A stretch of DNA of 64,000 bases from Desulfobulbaceae bacterium (GTDB lineage Bacteria > Desulfobacterota > Desulfobulbia > Desulfobulbales > Desulfocapsaceae), in NCBI GenBank assembly GCA_026988015.1, contig JALSMA010000034.1, positions 42,845-106,844 of the forward strand, given 5' to 3'. Under the pieces are notes generated by a model that worked only from the letters and a program-made list of their open reading frames with translations, was not told the origin of the DNA and made no database searches. Below, piece after piece: positions 1 to 7,551 of this stretch (position 1 is its first letter; each line of letters opens with the position of its first letter). The position numbers were made by a program, and so were the translations under genes.

Positions 1-645
1 GCCCGTGGCAACACTGCGGCCCCGATCAAGGATGGCGAATCTGTCAGCAACACTCCTTGCAAAGGGGAGTTTCTGCTCCACCAGGAGAACGGTCATATTG
101 AGCTCTGTTTTGAGACGGTTAATGATGTTTCCTATTTCCTGGACGATATTGGGCTGTATCCCCTCCGTGGGCTCATCAAGAATGAGCAGGCTGGGATCAA
201 GCACCAAGGCACGTCCAATGGCCAGCTGCTGCTGTTGTCCACCAGAGAGATCACCGCCGCGCCGGGCCAGCATCTCATGCAATACCGGAAAGAGTTCAAA
301 GACCAGATCAGGGATCTTTTTCTTTTTGACCCTTCCGGTGGAGAGCCCTATTTCCAGGTTCTCTTGTACCGTAAGCAGAGGAAAGATCTGCCGTCCCTGA
401 GGGACATAACCGATTCCAATTGCTGCCCGTTTTTCTGCGGCAAGCCGAATTATACTGTTACCCTTGAGAGCCATATCTCCGGAGTGGATGGGGAGCAGGC
501 CCATTATGCCGTTTAGAAGAGTGGTTTTCCCAACGCCATTACGACCCATGAGGCAGGTACACTGTCCTTTGGGCACGGTGAGTTCTATGTCCCAGAGGGT
601 GTGGCTTTCTCCGTAATAGAGGTTTAATCCTTCAATGTGCAGCAT
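1..645 (-). CDS. urtE: Urea ABC transporter ATP-binding protein UrtE (C-terminus cut by window edge)
   Basis: Second ATPase of the urea/short-chain amide importer, acting on the cytoplasmic face with UrtD to drive the UrtB-UrtC channel. Reading the minus strand from the ATG at 643-645 gives 215 codons with no stop, starting MLHIEGLNLYYGES. Walker A is GRNGVGKTT, the signature is LSGGQQQQLAIGRAL and Walker B is LLILDEPTEGIQP. That last string is characteristic of the UrtE/LivF branch. About 15 C-terminal residues of a usual 230 lie outside the window. The start lies 2 bp beyond the urtD stop, so it is the last gene of urtABCDE. LivF is the main alternative by sequence, but gene order and the urea-type UrtA and UrtB upstream favour UrtE. 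Confidence 0.93.
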   Translation of the reverse strand, partial: MLHIEGLNLYYGESHTLWDIELTVPKGQCTCLMGRNGVGKTTLLNGIMGLLPIHSGDMALKGNSIIRLAAEKRAAIGIGYVPQGRQIFPLLTVQENLEIGLSTGRVKKKKIPDLVFELFPVLHEMLARRGGDLSGGQQQQLAIGRALVLDPSLLILDEPTEGIQPNIVQEIGNIINRLKTELNMTVLLVEQKLPFARSVADRFAILDRGRSVATG

Positions 646-647
646 AG

Positions 648-1478
648 TTATTCTCCAAGATAGACCTCTATGACCCGCTGGTCGTTTTGGATTTCGTCCA
701 TGCTGCCTTCGGCAAGTACTGTACCCTGATGCAGTACTGTGACCTTACTGGCAATTGAGCGGACAAAATCCATATCATGTTCCACCACAATGACACTGTG
801 GGTTCCGGCCAGTGAAGTGAGCAGGTCGGCAGTTCGTTCCATCTCCTGATGGGTCATTCCAGCTGCCGGTTCATCAACAAGGAGCAGTTTGGGGTTCTGC
901 ATCAGGAGCATGCCGATCTCAAGCCACTGCTTTTGACCATGGGACAGGGAACCTGCAAGTTGTTCAGCCTCTTCCTGAAGACCTATGACAGAAAGAACTT
1001 CATGGATACGCCCCTCTTCCTCACTGGAAAGGCGGGCTCGCAAGATGTTCCAGACGCCTTTGTCTCCTGCCATGGCAAGTTCCAGGTTGTCCATGACCCG
1101 GTGCATCGCAAAAATGGTTGGTTTTTGGAATTTACGACCGATACCTGCCGCTGCTATTTCCGGTTCATCCATCTTGAGGAGATTGATCTGTTGGCCAAAC
1201 CATGCGGATCCGCTGTCCGGCGTCGTCTTTCCGGTGATGATATCCATCATGGTGGTCTTGCCTGCTCCGTTGGGGCCTATGATGCAGCGCAGTTCGCCGT
1301 CACCTATGTAGAGATTCAGGTCATTGATGGCCTTGAATCCGTCGAAACTCTTATTGATTCCTTCAAGGTAGAGAATTACCCCGTGGCTGAGATCAAGATC
1401 GGGGGGGGTGTCGGGGATGAGAAATTCAAAGAGCTGATCCCGGCGCATGAAGTTACGCATTTTATCAAGTGAGTTCAT
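648..1478 (-). CDS. urtD: Urea ABC transporter ATP-binding protein UrtD
   Basis: ATPase subunit (276 aa) of the urea importer. Walker A GPNGAGKTT is near residue 70. The signature LSHGQKQWLEIGMLL is near residue 178; the SHGQKQWLEI variant is typical of UrtD. Walker B LLLVDEPAAGMT and the switch VVEHDMDFVRSIA follow. The N-terminus carries about 30 residues before the ABC core, as UrtD proteins often do. The start overlaps the urtC stop in an ATGA arrangement (1475-1478), which indicates translational coupling. It pairs with the truncated urtE at the window edge. Confidence 0.95.
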   Translation of the reverse strand: MNSLDKMRNFMRRDQLFEFLIPDTPPDLDLSHGVILYLEGINKSFDGFKAINDLNLYIGDGELRCIIGPNGAGKTTMMDIITGKTTPDSGSAWFGQQINLLKMDEPEIAAAGIGRKFQKPTIFAMHRVMDNLELAMAGDKGVWNILRARLSSEEEGRIHEVLSVIGLQEEAEQLAGSLSHGQKQWLEIGMLLMQNPKLLLVDEPAAGMTHQEMERTADLLTSLAGTHSVIVVEHDMDFVRSIASKVTVLHQGTVLAEGSMDEIQNDQRVIEVYLGE

Positions 1479-2563
1479 GTAGTTGCATCCTTTCTGCGTA
1501 GAAGTCCGGTGACTCCGTGGGGTAGCAGCAGAGTTACCAGCACAAAGAGGGCACCCAGTGCAAAGAGCCAGGCATCTGGCATGGCAGCGGTGAGATAACT
1601 TTTGGAGTAGTTTACCATCAGGGCCCCGGCAACTGCGCCGTAAAGTGTGGCTCTACCACCAACAGCCACCCAGATCACAATCTCAATGGAACCCAGAGGC
1701 GAAAATTCATTGGGGTTGATGATCCCCACCTGGGGGACGTAGAGGGCCCCGGCTACCCCTGTCAGCATTGCGGAAAATGCGAATATCCAGAGTTTTACAT
1801 TTTCAACCCTGTAGCCGATGAAGCGGGTTCTGTCCTCCTGGTCACGGATGGCTGTACAAACTCGGCCGAGGCGTGATCTGCTGATGTAAAGACAGCTCAG
1901 ATAACCAAAGCCAAGGGCCAGGGCAGATGCGATAAAAAGCATGGCTCTGGTGGTATCGGATTGCAGTGAAAATCCGAGAATATCCTTGAAATCGGTGAGT
2001 CCGTTGTTGCCGCCAAAGCCCATCTCATTTCTGAAAAAGGCAAGCAGCAGCGCATAGGTGAGTGCCTGGGTCATGATGGAGAGATAGACCCCGGTGACCC
2101 GGGAGCGAAAGGCCAGCCATCCGAAGGCCAGGGCAAGGAGTCCTGGAATCAGCAACACCATGAGCATGGCAAACCAGAACCACTGAAATCCGTGCCAGAA
2201 CCAGGGAAGTTGTTCCCAGTTAAGAAAGACCATAAAGTCGGGAAGAACGGGGTTGCCATATACCCCCCGGTTGCCAATCTGACGCATCAGGTACATGCCC
2301 ATGGCATAGCCGCCAAGGGCAAAGAATGCACCATGTCCAAGGCTTAATATTCCCATATACCCCCAGACCAGATCTACGGCAACAGCCAGCAGCGCGTAGC
2401 AGAGGTATTTTCCCAGCAGAGTCATGGTATAGGTTTGAATGTGGAACAGACTGCTCTCTGGCAGGAGCAGGTTGCAGGCAGGAACAACGATGGTGACCAG
2501 TGCCAGCAGAGCAAGGGTAAAGCTGCTGCCGCGATCCTTGTTGAGTAGTTTTAGAAGTATCAT
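1475..2563 (-). CDS. urtC: Urea ABC transporter permease UrtC
   Basis: Inner-membrane permease of 362 aa in the branched-chain amino acid/urea family, forming the channel with UrtB. Visible features are an N-terminal membrane segment, the family motif LVWGYMGILSLGHGAFFALGG near residues 64-84, a long loop that includes NRGVYGNPVLPDFMVFLNW, and the C-terminal WVAVGGRATLYGAVAGA. The long loop and the YGNPVLPDFM region are usual in UrtC and absent from ordinary LivM. The ribosome site GGAGT lies about 8 bases before the ATG, and the gene begins 6 bp after urtB. Confidence 0.95.
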   Translation of the reverse strand: MILLKLLNKDRGSSFTLALLALVTIVVPACNLLLPESSLFHIQTYTMTLLGKYLCYALLAVAVDLVWGYMGILSLGHGAFFALGGYAMGMYLMRQIGNRGVYGNPVLPDFMVFLNWEQLPWFWHGFQWFWFAMLMVLLIPGLLALAFGWLAFRSRVTGVYLSIMTQALTYALLLAFFRNEMGFGGNNGLTDFKDILGFSLQSDTTRAMLFIASALALGFGYLSCLYISRSRLGRVCTAIRDQEDRTRFIGYRVENVKLWIFAFSAMLTGVAGALYVPQVGIINPNEFSPLGSIEIVIWVAVGGRATLYGAVAGALMVNYSKSYLTAAMPDAWLFALGALFVLVTLLLPHGVTGLLRRKDATT

Positions 2564-2569
2564 GGTTTT

Positions 2570-4192
2570 TTACTCCGCAGCGCGGCCCTTCTGCGGGAAT
2601 AATCCCTGGGGGCGTTTCTGGATAAAGAGAATAATAAAGATAAGGATGATGATCTTGGCCAGTACAGCACCAGCCCATGGTTCGATGAACTTGTTGGCAA
2701 CACCGAGGGTCAGACCACCGATGAGGGTACCCCAGAGGTTACCCACGCCACCGAACACCACAACCATGAAGGAATCAATAATGTAGGCCTGACCGAGGTT
2801 GGGGCCCACATTGGTCAGCTGGGCAAGAGCGACTCCGGCAATACCTGCAATACCGGACCCCAGTCCGAAAGTCAGTGCATCCACCTTTGCAGCTTGGACC
2901 CCCATTGCCCGTGCCATGGCACGGTTCTGAGATACGGCACGAACCTGCAGGCCAAGAGAGCTTTTACGCAGCAGCAGGTAAAGCCCTGCAAAGACCAACA
3001 GGGAGAAAATCAGGATGGTAATACGGTTGGTGGTGAGTGAGAGGATGGGGTTGATTTGGATTGAGCCGCTCATCCAGGCAGGAGTAGCCACACTGCGGTT
3101 TAGCGGGGAAAAAATAGAGCGTACTGTCTGCTGCAGAATAAGGCTGATTCCAAATGTTGCCAGCAGGGTTTCCAGGGGCCGTCCATATAAAAACCTGATA
3201 ACTGAGCGTTCTATGATAATGCCGGTGATGCCAGAGACCAGAAATGCGGCCGGAATGGAGAGAAACAGAGCAAGACCGATGTAGCCTGGCATAAGCTGCT
3301 GGATAACATAGGTGGTATAGGCCCCAAGCATAATCAGTTCACCATGAGCCATATTGATGACCCCTATCACCCCAAAGGTTATGGCAAGACCGATGGCGGC
3401 AAGTACCAGTACAGATCCAAGGCTGAGGCCAAAGAAGAGTTTTTCCACAAGACCGAAGAAGGAGACTTTTGATTGAATGGATCTCTGCACCGCAAGGGCT
3501 TCTTTGCGCAGGGATTCATCGAGATTATCCTGTGCCAAAAGGGTGGAGACCTCATTGCGTACTGCAGGATCAAGGTTACCACGAAGATTGCCGAGAGCGG
3601 TGAGTATAGTTTGCCGGTCTTTACTGCGAAGTGTGGCGATATCCCTGGCGGTGGCCAGTTCTTCTCTCACCTTGCTGTCAGTCTCAGTCAGCAGCAGCTC
3701 TGAGAGCAGTATGCTGTCTTCCGGAGTCAGGCTAACAATGAGAAGGCTTACTGCCTGAAGGCGGATTGTGGAGTCGGGATCTCTGAGATCAATACGGGCA
3801 AGGCTTGTTTTCAGATATCCTCGCAGGGAGTTGTTGATGGTAATTTTTTTGAGTTTTCGTTTTTTAATCAGTCCCAAATCTTCAGCAGTGAGTACTGTTT
3901 CGATCCGGGCCTTGCCACCGTCAATGTCAGCATATACCAGCCTGTTGTCCTTTTTGACTCTGTAGAGATTACCGGCAAGAAGGGCCTGCAGCAGCACTTT
4001 GGCGCGGGAATCATCACTTGTTGCGATCTGTTGGATGGCAAGCCGCTTTTCCTTGAAATTCCCTTTAATGAGAATGGTGATTCCTTCTGTGAACTGTTCG
4101 TTGTTTACCGCGGCAAAAGAGGGGTGCGGCAGGAGGAACAGTATTAGTAGAAGAACAGGGAGTTTGCAGTAGGTCCTGATTGAGTGGTGCAT
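2570..4192 (-). CDS. urtB: Urea ABC transporter permease UrtB with exported N-terminal domain
   Basis: Permease of 540 aa. The first 28 residues look like a signal peptide (hydrophobic LPVLLLILFLLPHPSFA). About 210 residues with HEAT-like helical character follow, then the LivH-type membrane domain from about residue 250: IGLAITFGVIGVINMAHGEL, and VVVFGGVGNLWGTLIGG near the end. This N-terminal extension is a known hallmark of UrtB and separates it from LivH (about 300 aa). The ribosome site is weak. The 86-bp gap to urtA holds a strong hairpin (4229-4259) that may reduce urtB expression relative to urtA. Confidence 0.95.
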   Translation of the reverse strand: MHHSIRTYCKLPVLLLILFLLPHPSFAAVNNEQFTEGITILIKGNFKEKRLAIQQIATSDDSRAKVLLQALLAGNLYRVKKDNRLVYADIDGGKARIETVLTAEDLGLIKKRKLKKITINNSLRGYLKTSLARIDLRDPDSTIRLQAVSLLIVSLTPEDSILLSELLLTETDSKVREELATARDIATLRSKDRQTILTALGNLRGNLDPAVRNEVSTLLAQDNLDESLRKEALAVQRSIQSKVSFFGLVEKLFFGLSLGSVLVLAAIGLAITFGVIGVINMAHGELIMLGAYTTYVIQQLMPGYIGLALFLSIPAAFLVSGITGIIIERSVIRFLYGRPLETLLATFGISLILQQTVRSIFSPLNRSVATPAWMSGSIQINPILSLTTNRITILIFSLLVFAGLYLLLRKSSLGLQVRAVSQNRAMARAMGVQAAKVDALTFGLGSGIAGIAGVALAQLTNVGPNLGQAYIIDSFMVVVFGGVGNLWGTLIGGLTLGVANKFIEPWAGAVLAKIIILIFIILFIQKRPQGLFPQKGRAAE

Positions 4193-4228
4193 GGGGGTCT
4201 CAGTTTCGCCAAAAGATTTGTGGTATTT

Positions 4229-4259
4229 AGCTGCTGCCTGATGGTGGCAGGCAGCAGCT
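4229..4259 (-). promoter_or_regulatory. Intercistronic hairpin between urtA and urtB
   Basis: A perfect 12-bp stem, AGCTGCTGCCTG, with a 7-base loop lies between the urtA stop and the urtB start. On the coding (minus) strand it is not followed by a U-run. I therefore read it as an mRNA-stabilising or partial-termination element that keeps binding-protein mRNA in excess, as is common after ABC transporter binding-protein genes. The structure is seen; the function is inferred. Confidence 0.7.
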
Positions 4260-4278
4260 GGGATTTGAGGGAGTATGT

Positions 4279-5565
4279 TTATTTGCTACCGCTGCATTCA
4301 CCTGTTTTTACATTGAAATTTCCGCAAGAAAGCGGGCTGCGCCAGTCTGAGATAAGATCCTTTGACCCTTCAAGATAGTCAGACCAGGCATCACCCACAA
4401 CCATTCCTGAGGTCTGCCAAACCACCTCAAACTGGCCATCTTCCTGGATCTCACCAATGAGGACGGGCTTGGTTATATGATGGTTGGGCATCATGGCGGA
4501 ATAGCCACCGGAGAGGTTGGGAACAGTAACGCCGATAATGGCCTGTTGTACTGCGTCAGAATCTGTGGTGCCTGCTTTTTCAACTGCTTTCACCCACATG
4601 CTGAATCCGATGTAGTGTGCTTCCATGGGATCATTGGTGACCCTTGTTTCGCTCTTGATAAATGTCTGCCAGTTCTCGATGAAGGAATCATTCACCTCAT
4701 TGTCCACACTCATAAAGTAGTTCCAAGCGGCCAGGTGACCAACCAGTGGACGGGTGTCAATTCCTGAGAGCTCCTCTTCGCCAACGGAGAAGGCAATCAC
4801 AGGAATGGTGTCGGCGGTGATCCCTTGGTTGCCAAGCTCTTTATAAAAGGGAACATTTGCATCGCCGTTAATGGTGGAGACAACAGCGGTCTTTTTTCCT
4901 TCAGAACCGAATTTTTTGATGTCTGAAACGATGGACTGCCAGTCGGAATGACCAAAAGGGGTGTAGTTGATCATGATGTCCGCATCGGCTACTCCTTTTG
5001 ATTTAAGGTAGGCCTCAAGGATCTTGTTGGTGGTTCGTGGATAAACATAGTCGGTGCCCGCAAGGACCCATCGTTTTACCTGCATGTCATTCATCAGATA
5101 ATTGACTGCCGGGATGGCCTGTTGATTGGGAGCTGCTCCTGTGTAAAAGACATTCTTTGACGATTCTTCACCTTCATACTGAACCGGATAAAAAAGCAGG
5201 CTGTTCAGTTCCTCAAAGACTGGAAGCACTGATTTGCGGGAGACTGAGGTCCAGCAGCCAAAGACAGAGGCTACCTTCTCCTTTTCGATGAGCTCGCGGG
5301 CCTTTTCAGCAAAGAGAGGCCAGTCTGAGGCTGGATCAATGACCACCGCTTCAAGTTGCTTGCCAAGAAGGCCGCCCTTCTTGTTTTGTTCCTCTATGAG
5401 CATCAGCATGGTGTCCTTTAATGTGGTCTCACTGATGGCCATTGTTCCTGACAGGGAGTGCAGTACACCTACTTTGATGGTGTCGGCTGCCAAGGCCTGA
5501 GCTCCAAATATGGATCCTATGGATAGGGCACAGCCGAGGGTGGCTGTCAGTAATTTCGTTTTCAT
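4279..5565 (-). CDS. urtA: Urea ABC transporter substrate-binding protein UrtA
   Basis: Periplasmic binding protein of 428 aa that captures urea or short amides for UrtBCDE. The N-terminus is a Sec signal peptide (MKTKLLTATLGCALSIGSIF, cleavage after AQALA). The mature start DTIKVGVLHSLSGTMAISE is the classic UrtA/FmdD/AmiC opening. VFGCWTSVSRKSVLPVFEE, LLFYPVQYEGEESS and the C-terminal HHITKPVLIGEI are all UrtA-like. Length matches the family (about 420-440). A strong ribosome site (AAAGGAGAG) lies 3-4 bases before the ATG. A sigma-54 promoter about 85 bp upstream fits nitrogen control. No urease genes are visible in the window. Confidence 0.96.
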   Translation of the reverse strand: MKTKLLTATLGCALSIGSIFGAQALAADTIKVGVLHSLSGTMAISETTLKDTMLMLIEEQNKKGGLLGKQLEAVVIDPASDWPLFAEKARELIEKEKVASVFGCWTSVSRKSVLPVFEELNSLLFYPVQYEGEESSKNVFYTGAAPNQQAIPAVNYLMNDMQVKRWVLAGTDYVYPRTTNKILEAYLKSKGVADADIMINYTPFGHSDWQSIVSDIKKFGSEGKKTAVVSTINGDANVPFYKELGNQGITADTIPVIAFSVGEEELSGIDTRPLVGHLAAWNYFMSVDNEVNDSFIENWQTFIKSETRVTNDPMEAHYIGFSMWVKAVEKAGTTDSDAVQQAIIGVTVPNLSGGYSAMMPNHHITKPVLIGEIQEDGQFEVVWQTSGMVVGDAWSDYLEGSKDLISDWRSPLSCGNFNVKTGECSGSK

Positions 5566-5648
5566 TTTCTCTCCTTTCTCTGGTGTTGTTGAAAAACACT
5601 TCGTTTTTTCCAGTGACGAAGCTGTTTTTTGGTTTCTGTTCTTCAGAT

Positions 5649-5664
5649 TGCACAGGTTGTGCCA
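5649..5664 (-). promoter_or_regulatory. Sigma-54 promoter for urtABCDE
   Basis: The minus strand reads TGGCACAACCTGTGCA. The -24 GG and -12 GC doublets have the exact RpoN spacing (consensus TGGCACGnnnnTTGC). It lies about 85 bp upstream of the urtA ATG and faces it. Sigma-54 needs an enhancer-binding protein such as NtrC or NifA. No clear NtrC site was recognised close by, though the NifA-type site at 5941-5956 lies about 280 bp upstream. Confidence 0.82.
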
Positions 5665-5771
5665 GTACTGCCGGACAGTCCAGCGATTACTGTAACTTCC
5701 CGTTTTAACGGTCTTGGTTATTTTCCACTTCGCGGACTGGATATGGGGAAATGTTACGAAGGCTACCTAAA

Positions 5772-5784
5772 TGTAAACTTTACA
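5772..5784. promoter_or_regulatory. Perfect 13-bp palindrome in the urt-nif divergent region
   Basis: TGTAAACTTTACA reads as TGTAAA-C-TTTACA, a perfect dyad of operator size. It sits between the two divergent sigma-54 promoters. It does not match the NifA spacing (7 rather than 10 bases between TGT and ACA). A directly repeated AGTTATGTG follows about 20 bp further on. The regulator is unknown. Confidence 0.45.
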
Positions 5785-5940
5785 ACTAAGAATCTGACAG
5801 TTATGTGTAGTTATGTGACATGGGTGGATGATCCACTTCTTTTTTGTAGGGAGAGTGGCAGCTGCCTGCGGAAGGGAGTGAAAGGTCTGTGACAGGAGGT
5901 GAAGAAGAGAACAGACAAAAGGGAAGGAAGTCTTCCATTT

Positions 5941-5956
5941 TGTCTGTTTTGTGACA
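5941..5956. promoter_or_regulatory. NifA-type upstream activator sequence
   Basis: TGTCTGTTTTGTGACA fits TGT-N10-ACA, the established NifA binding consensus. It lies about 90 bp upstream of the -24/-12 promoter of nifE, a typical distance for NifA activation by DNA looping. It could also serve the divergent urt promoter. Confidence 0.7.
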
Positions 5957-6044
5957 ATTTCCGGGCAGCACCGAGTGCCACTGGATGTAGCATTCATCCA
6001 TCTATTTACCTGAAGAAACGTCATTAGTGGCAGTTTTACTGTTC

Positions 6045-6060
6045 TGGCACAGGGGTTGCT
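6045..6060 (+). promoter_or_regulatory. Sigma-54 promoter for nifENB
   Basis: TGGCACAGGGGTTGCT matches the RpoN consensus with correct spacing of the GG and GC doublets. It lies about 78 bp upstream of the nifE ATG at 6138. Because the promoter falls inside the longer open frame that opens at 6027, that earlier start cannot be used from this transcript, which supports the 6138 start. Confidence 0.88.
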
Positions 6061-6137
6061 TTTACAACCCCACAATAGCTGTCTGTTTATGGTTTTACTC
6101 CATGACCGGGCACAAACTGCAAAAGAGAAGGATAATT

Positions 6138-7517
6138 ATGGAACCATTGGATGAACGAAAAGACCAGATCCACCGCACCGGGGAGCAGCCCTTCACCCTA
6201 GTATGCAACAAAGATTCTCTCGCAGGTGCTGTGAGCCAGCGAGCCTGCGTGTTCTGTGGCTCCAGGGTGGTACTCTATCCCATTGCGGATGCTCTGCATC
6301 TGGTACATGGCCCTATCGGTTGTGCCGTCTACACCTGGGATATTCGGGGAGCACTATCCTCAGGACCTGAGCTGCATCGCCTCTCATTCTCAACTGATCT
6401 CCAGGAGCTTGATGTGGTTTTCGGGGGTGAAAAAAAGCTCACTGCAGCTCTTCTTGAACTCATAGAGCGCCACGGCCCAAAGGCGGCCTTTGTTTATGCC
6501 ACCTGTATTGTGGGTATCATTGGAGATGATGTTGAGGCTGTATGCCGAGAGGTGGAGAAAAAGAGCGGTATACCCGTTATTCCGGTTCAGTCTGAGGGAT
6601 TCAAAGGAAATAAGCGGGCAGGGTACACAGCGGCCTGCAATGCCATGGCAAGGTTAATCGGTACCGGGGATACAGAAGCTATCACCCCCCATTCCATTAA
6701 CATTTTGGGTGACTTTAACCTGGCTGGAGAAATCTGGATGATCCGTGAGTATTTTGAGCGTATGGGAGTTGAGGTTGTGGCCAATATCACAGGTGATGGC
6801 CGGGTGGCTGACATCAGTCGTGCCCACGGCGCGGCTCTGAATGTCGTGCAGTGTTCCGGCTCCACCATGGATCTGGCCCGGATGATGGAAAGAGATTATA
6901 CAATTCCATCAATCAGAGTTTCCTATTTCGGGGTGGAGGATATGGCCCAGGCCCTCTATGACGTGGCTGAGTTTTTCGAGGATGCTCCTGAAATTCTCGA
7001 ACGGGCAAAGGATATCGTAAAAGGGGAGCTACAGGAACTTCTTCCAGAACTTGCTTTTTACAAGGAAGAACTTTCCGGAAAAAAGGCAGCCATCTACGTG
7101 GGCGGAACGTTCAAGGCTTTTTCACTGGTTAAGGCTTTTCGCCTCCTGGGGATGGAAGTGGTGATGGTGGGTTCTCAAACAGGGACAGAAGATGAGTACC
7201 GGGAACTAGCGGAAATCACAGATCCCGGGACCATCATCGTGGATGATACTAATCCCCTGGAGTTGACCAGCTTTCTGGAAGAAAAACGGGTTGATATCTT
7301 TGTCGGTGGGGTAAAAGAACGTCCCATTGCCTACAAACTCGGGGTGGGGTTTTGTGATCATAACCATGAACGTAAAGAAGCCCTGGCCGGGTTTACAGGA
7401 ATGCTCAATTTTGCCCGTGAGGTTCACTCATCAGTGATGAGTCCGGTGTGGCGTTTTACTCCCCAGAGAGAACGCCTTGATGCTGCAGAACCGCAGCTTC
7501 TGGCAGTCAATAATTAA
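6138..7517 (+). CDS. nifE: Nitrogenase FeMo-cofactor scaffold subunit NifE
   Basis: NifE (459 aa) forms the NifEN scaffold on which the NifB-made iron-sulfur core is matured to FeMo-cofactor. The ATG at 6138 (MEPLDERKDQ) is preceded by AGAGAAGG and lies downstream of the sigma-54 promoter; an in-frame start at 6027 would lie upstream of that promoter and is rejected. Cysteines expected to bind the cluster shared with NifN are in ACVFCGSRVVLYP, HLVHGPIGCA and YATCIVGIIGDD. The C-terminal half has the second Rossmann-like domain (GKKAAIYVGGTFKAFSLVKA). It is followed 34 bp later by nifN. nifHDK are not in the window. Confidence 0.94.
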   Translation: MEPLDERKDQIHRTGEQPFTLVCNKDSLAGAVSQRACVFCGSRVVLYPIADALHLVHGPIGCAVYTWDIRGALSSGPELHRLSFSTDLQELDVVFGGEKKLTAALLELIERHGPKAAFVYATCIVGIIGDDVEAVCREVEKKSGIPVIPVQSEGFKGNKRAGYTAACNAMARLIGTGDTEAITPHSINILGDFNLAGEIWMIREYFERMGVEVVANITGDGRVADISRAHGAALNVVQCSGSTMDLARMMERDYTIPSIRVSYFGVEDMAQALYDVAEFFEDAPEILERAKDIVKGELQELLPELAFYKEELSGKKAAIYVGGTFKAFSLVKAFRLLGMEVVMVGSQTGTEDEYRELAEITDPGTIIVDDTNPLELTSFLEEKRVDIFVGGVKERPIAYKLGVGFCDHNHERKEALAGFTGMLNFAREVHSSVMSPVWRFTPQRERLDAAEPQLLAVNN

Positions 7518-7551
7518 TATTATGTAAGCTAAGCTATCAACAGGGAAAACC

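Noticed and set aside
849..1472. 207-codon open frame on the plus strand within urtD
   Set aside because: It is antisense to a clear UrtD gene with intact motifs; no ribosome site or protein family.
5963..5980. GCACCGAGTGC as NtrC site
   Set aside because: The dyad spacing is too short for the 17-bp NtrC consensus.
6027..6137. Upstream in-frame extension of nifE
   Set aside because: It contains the sigma-54 promoter itself and no ribosome site; the ATG at 6138 is the supported start.
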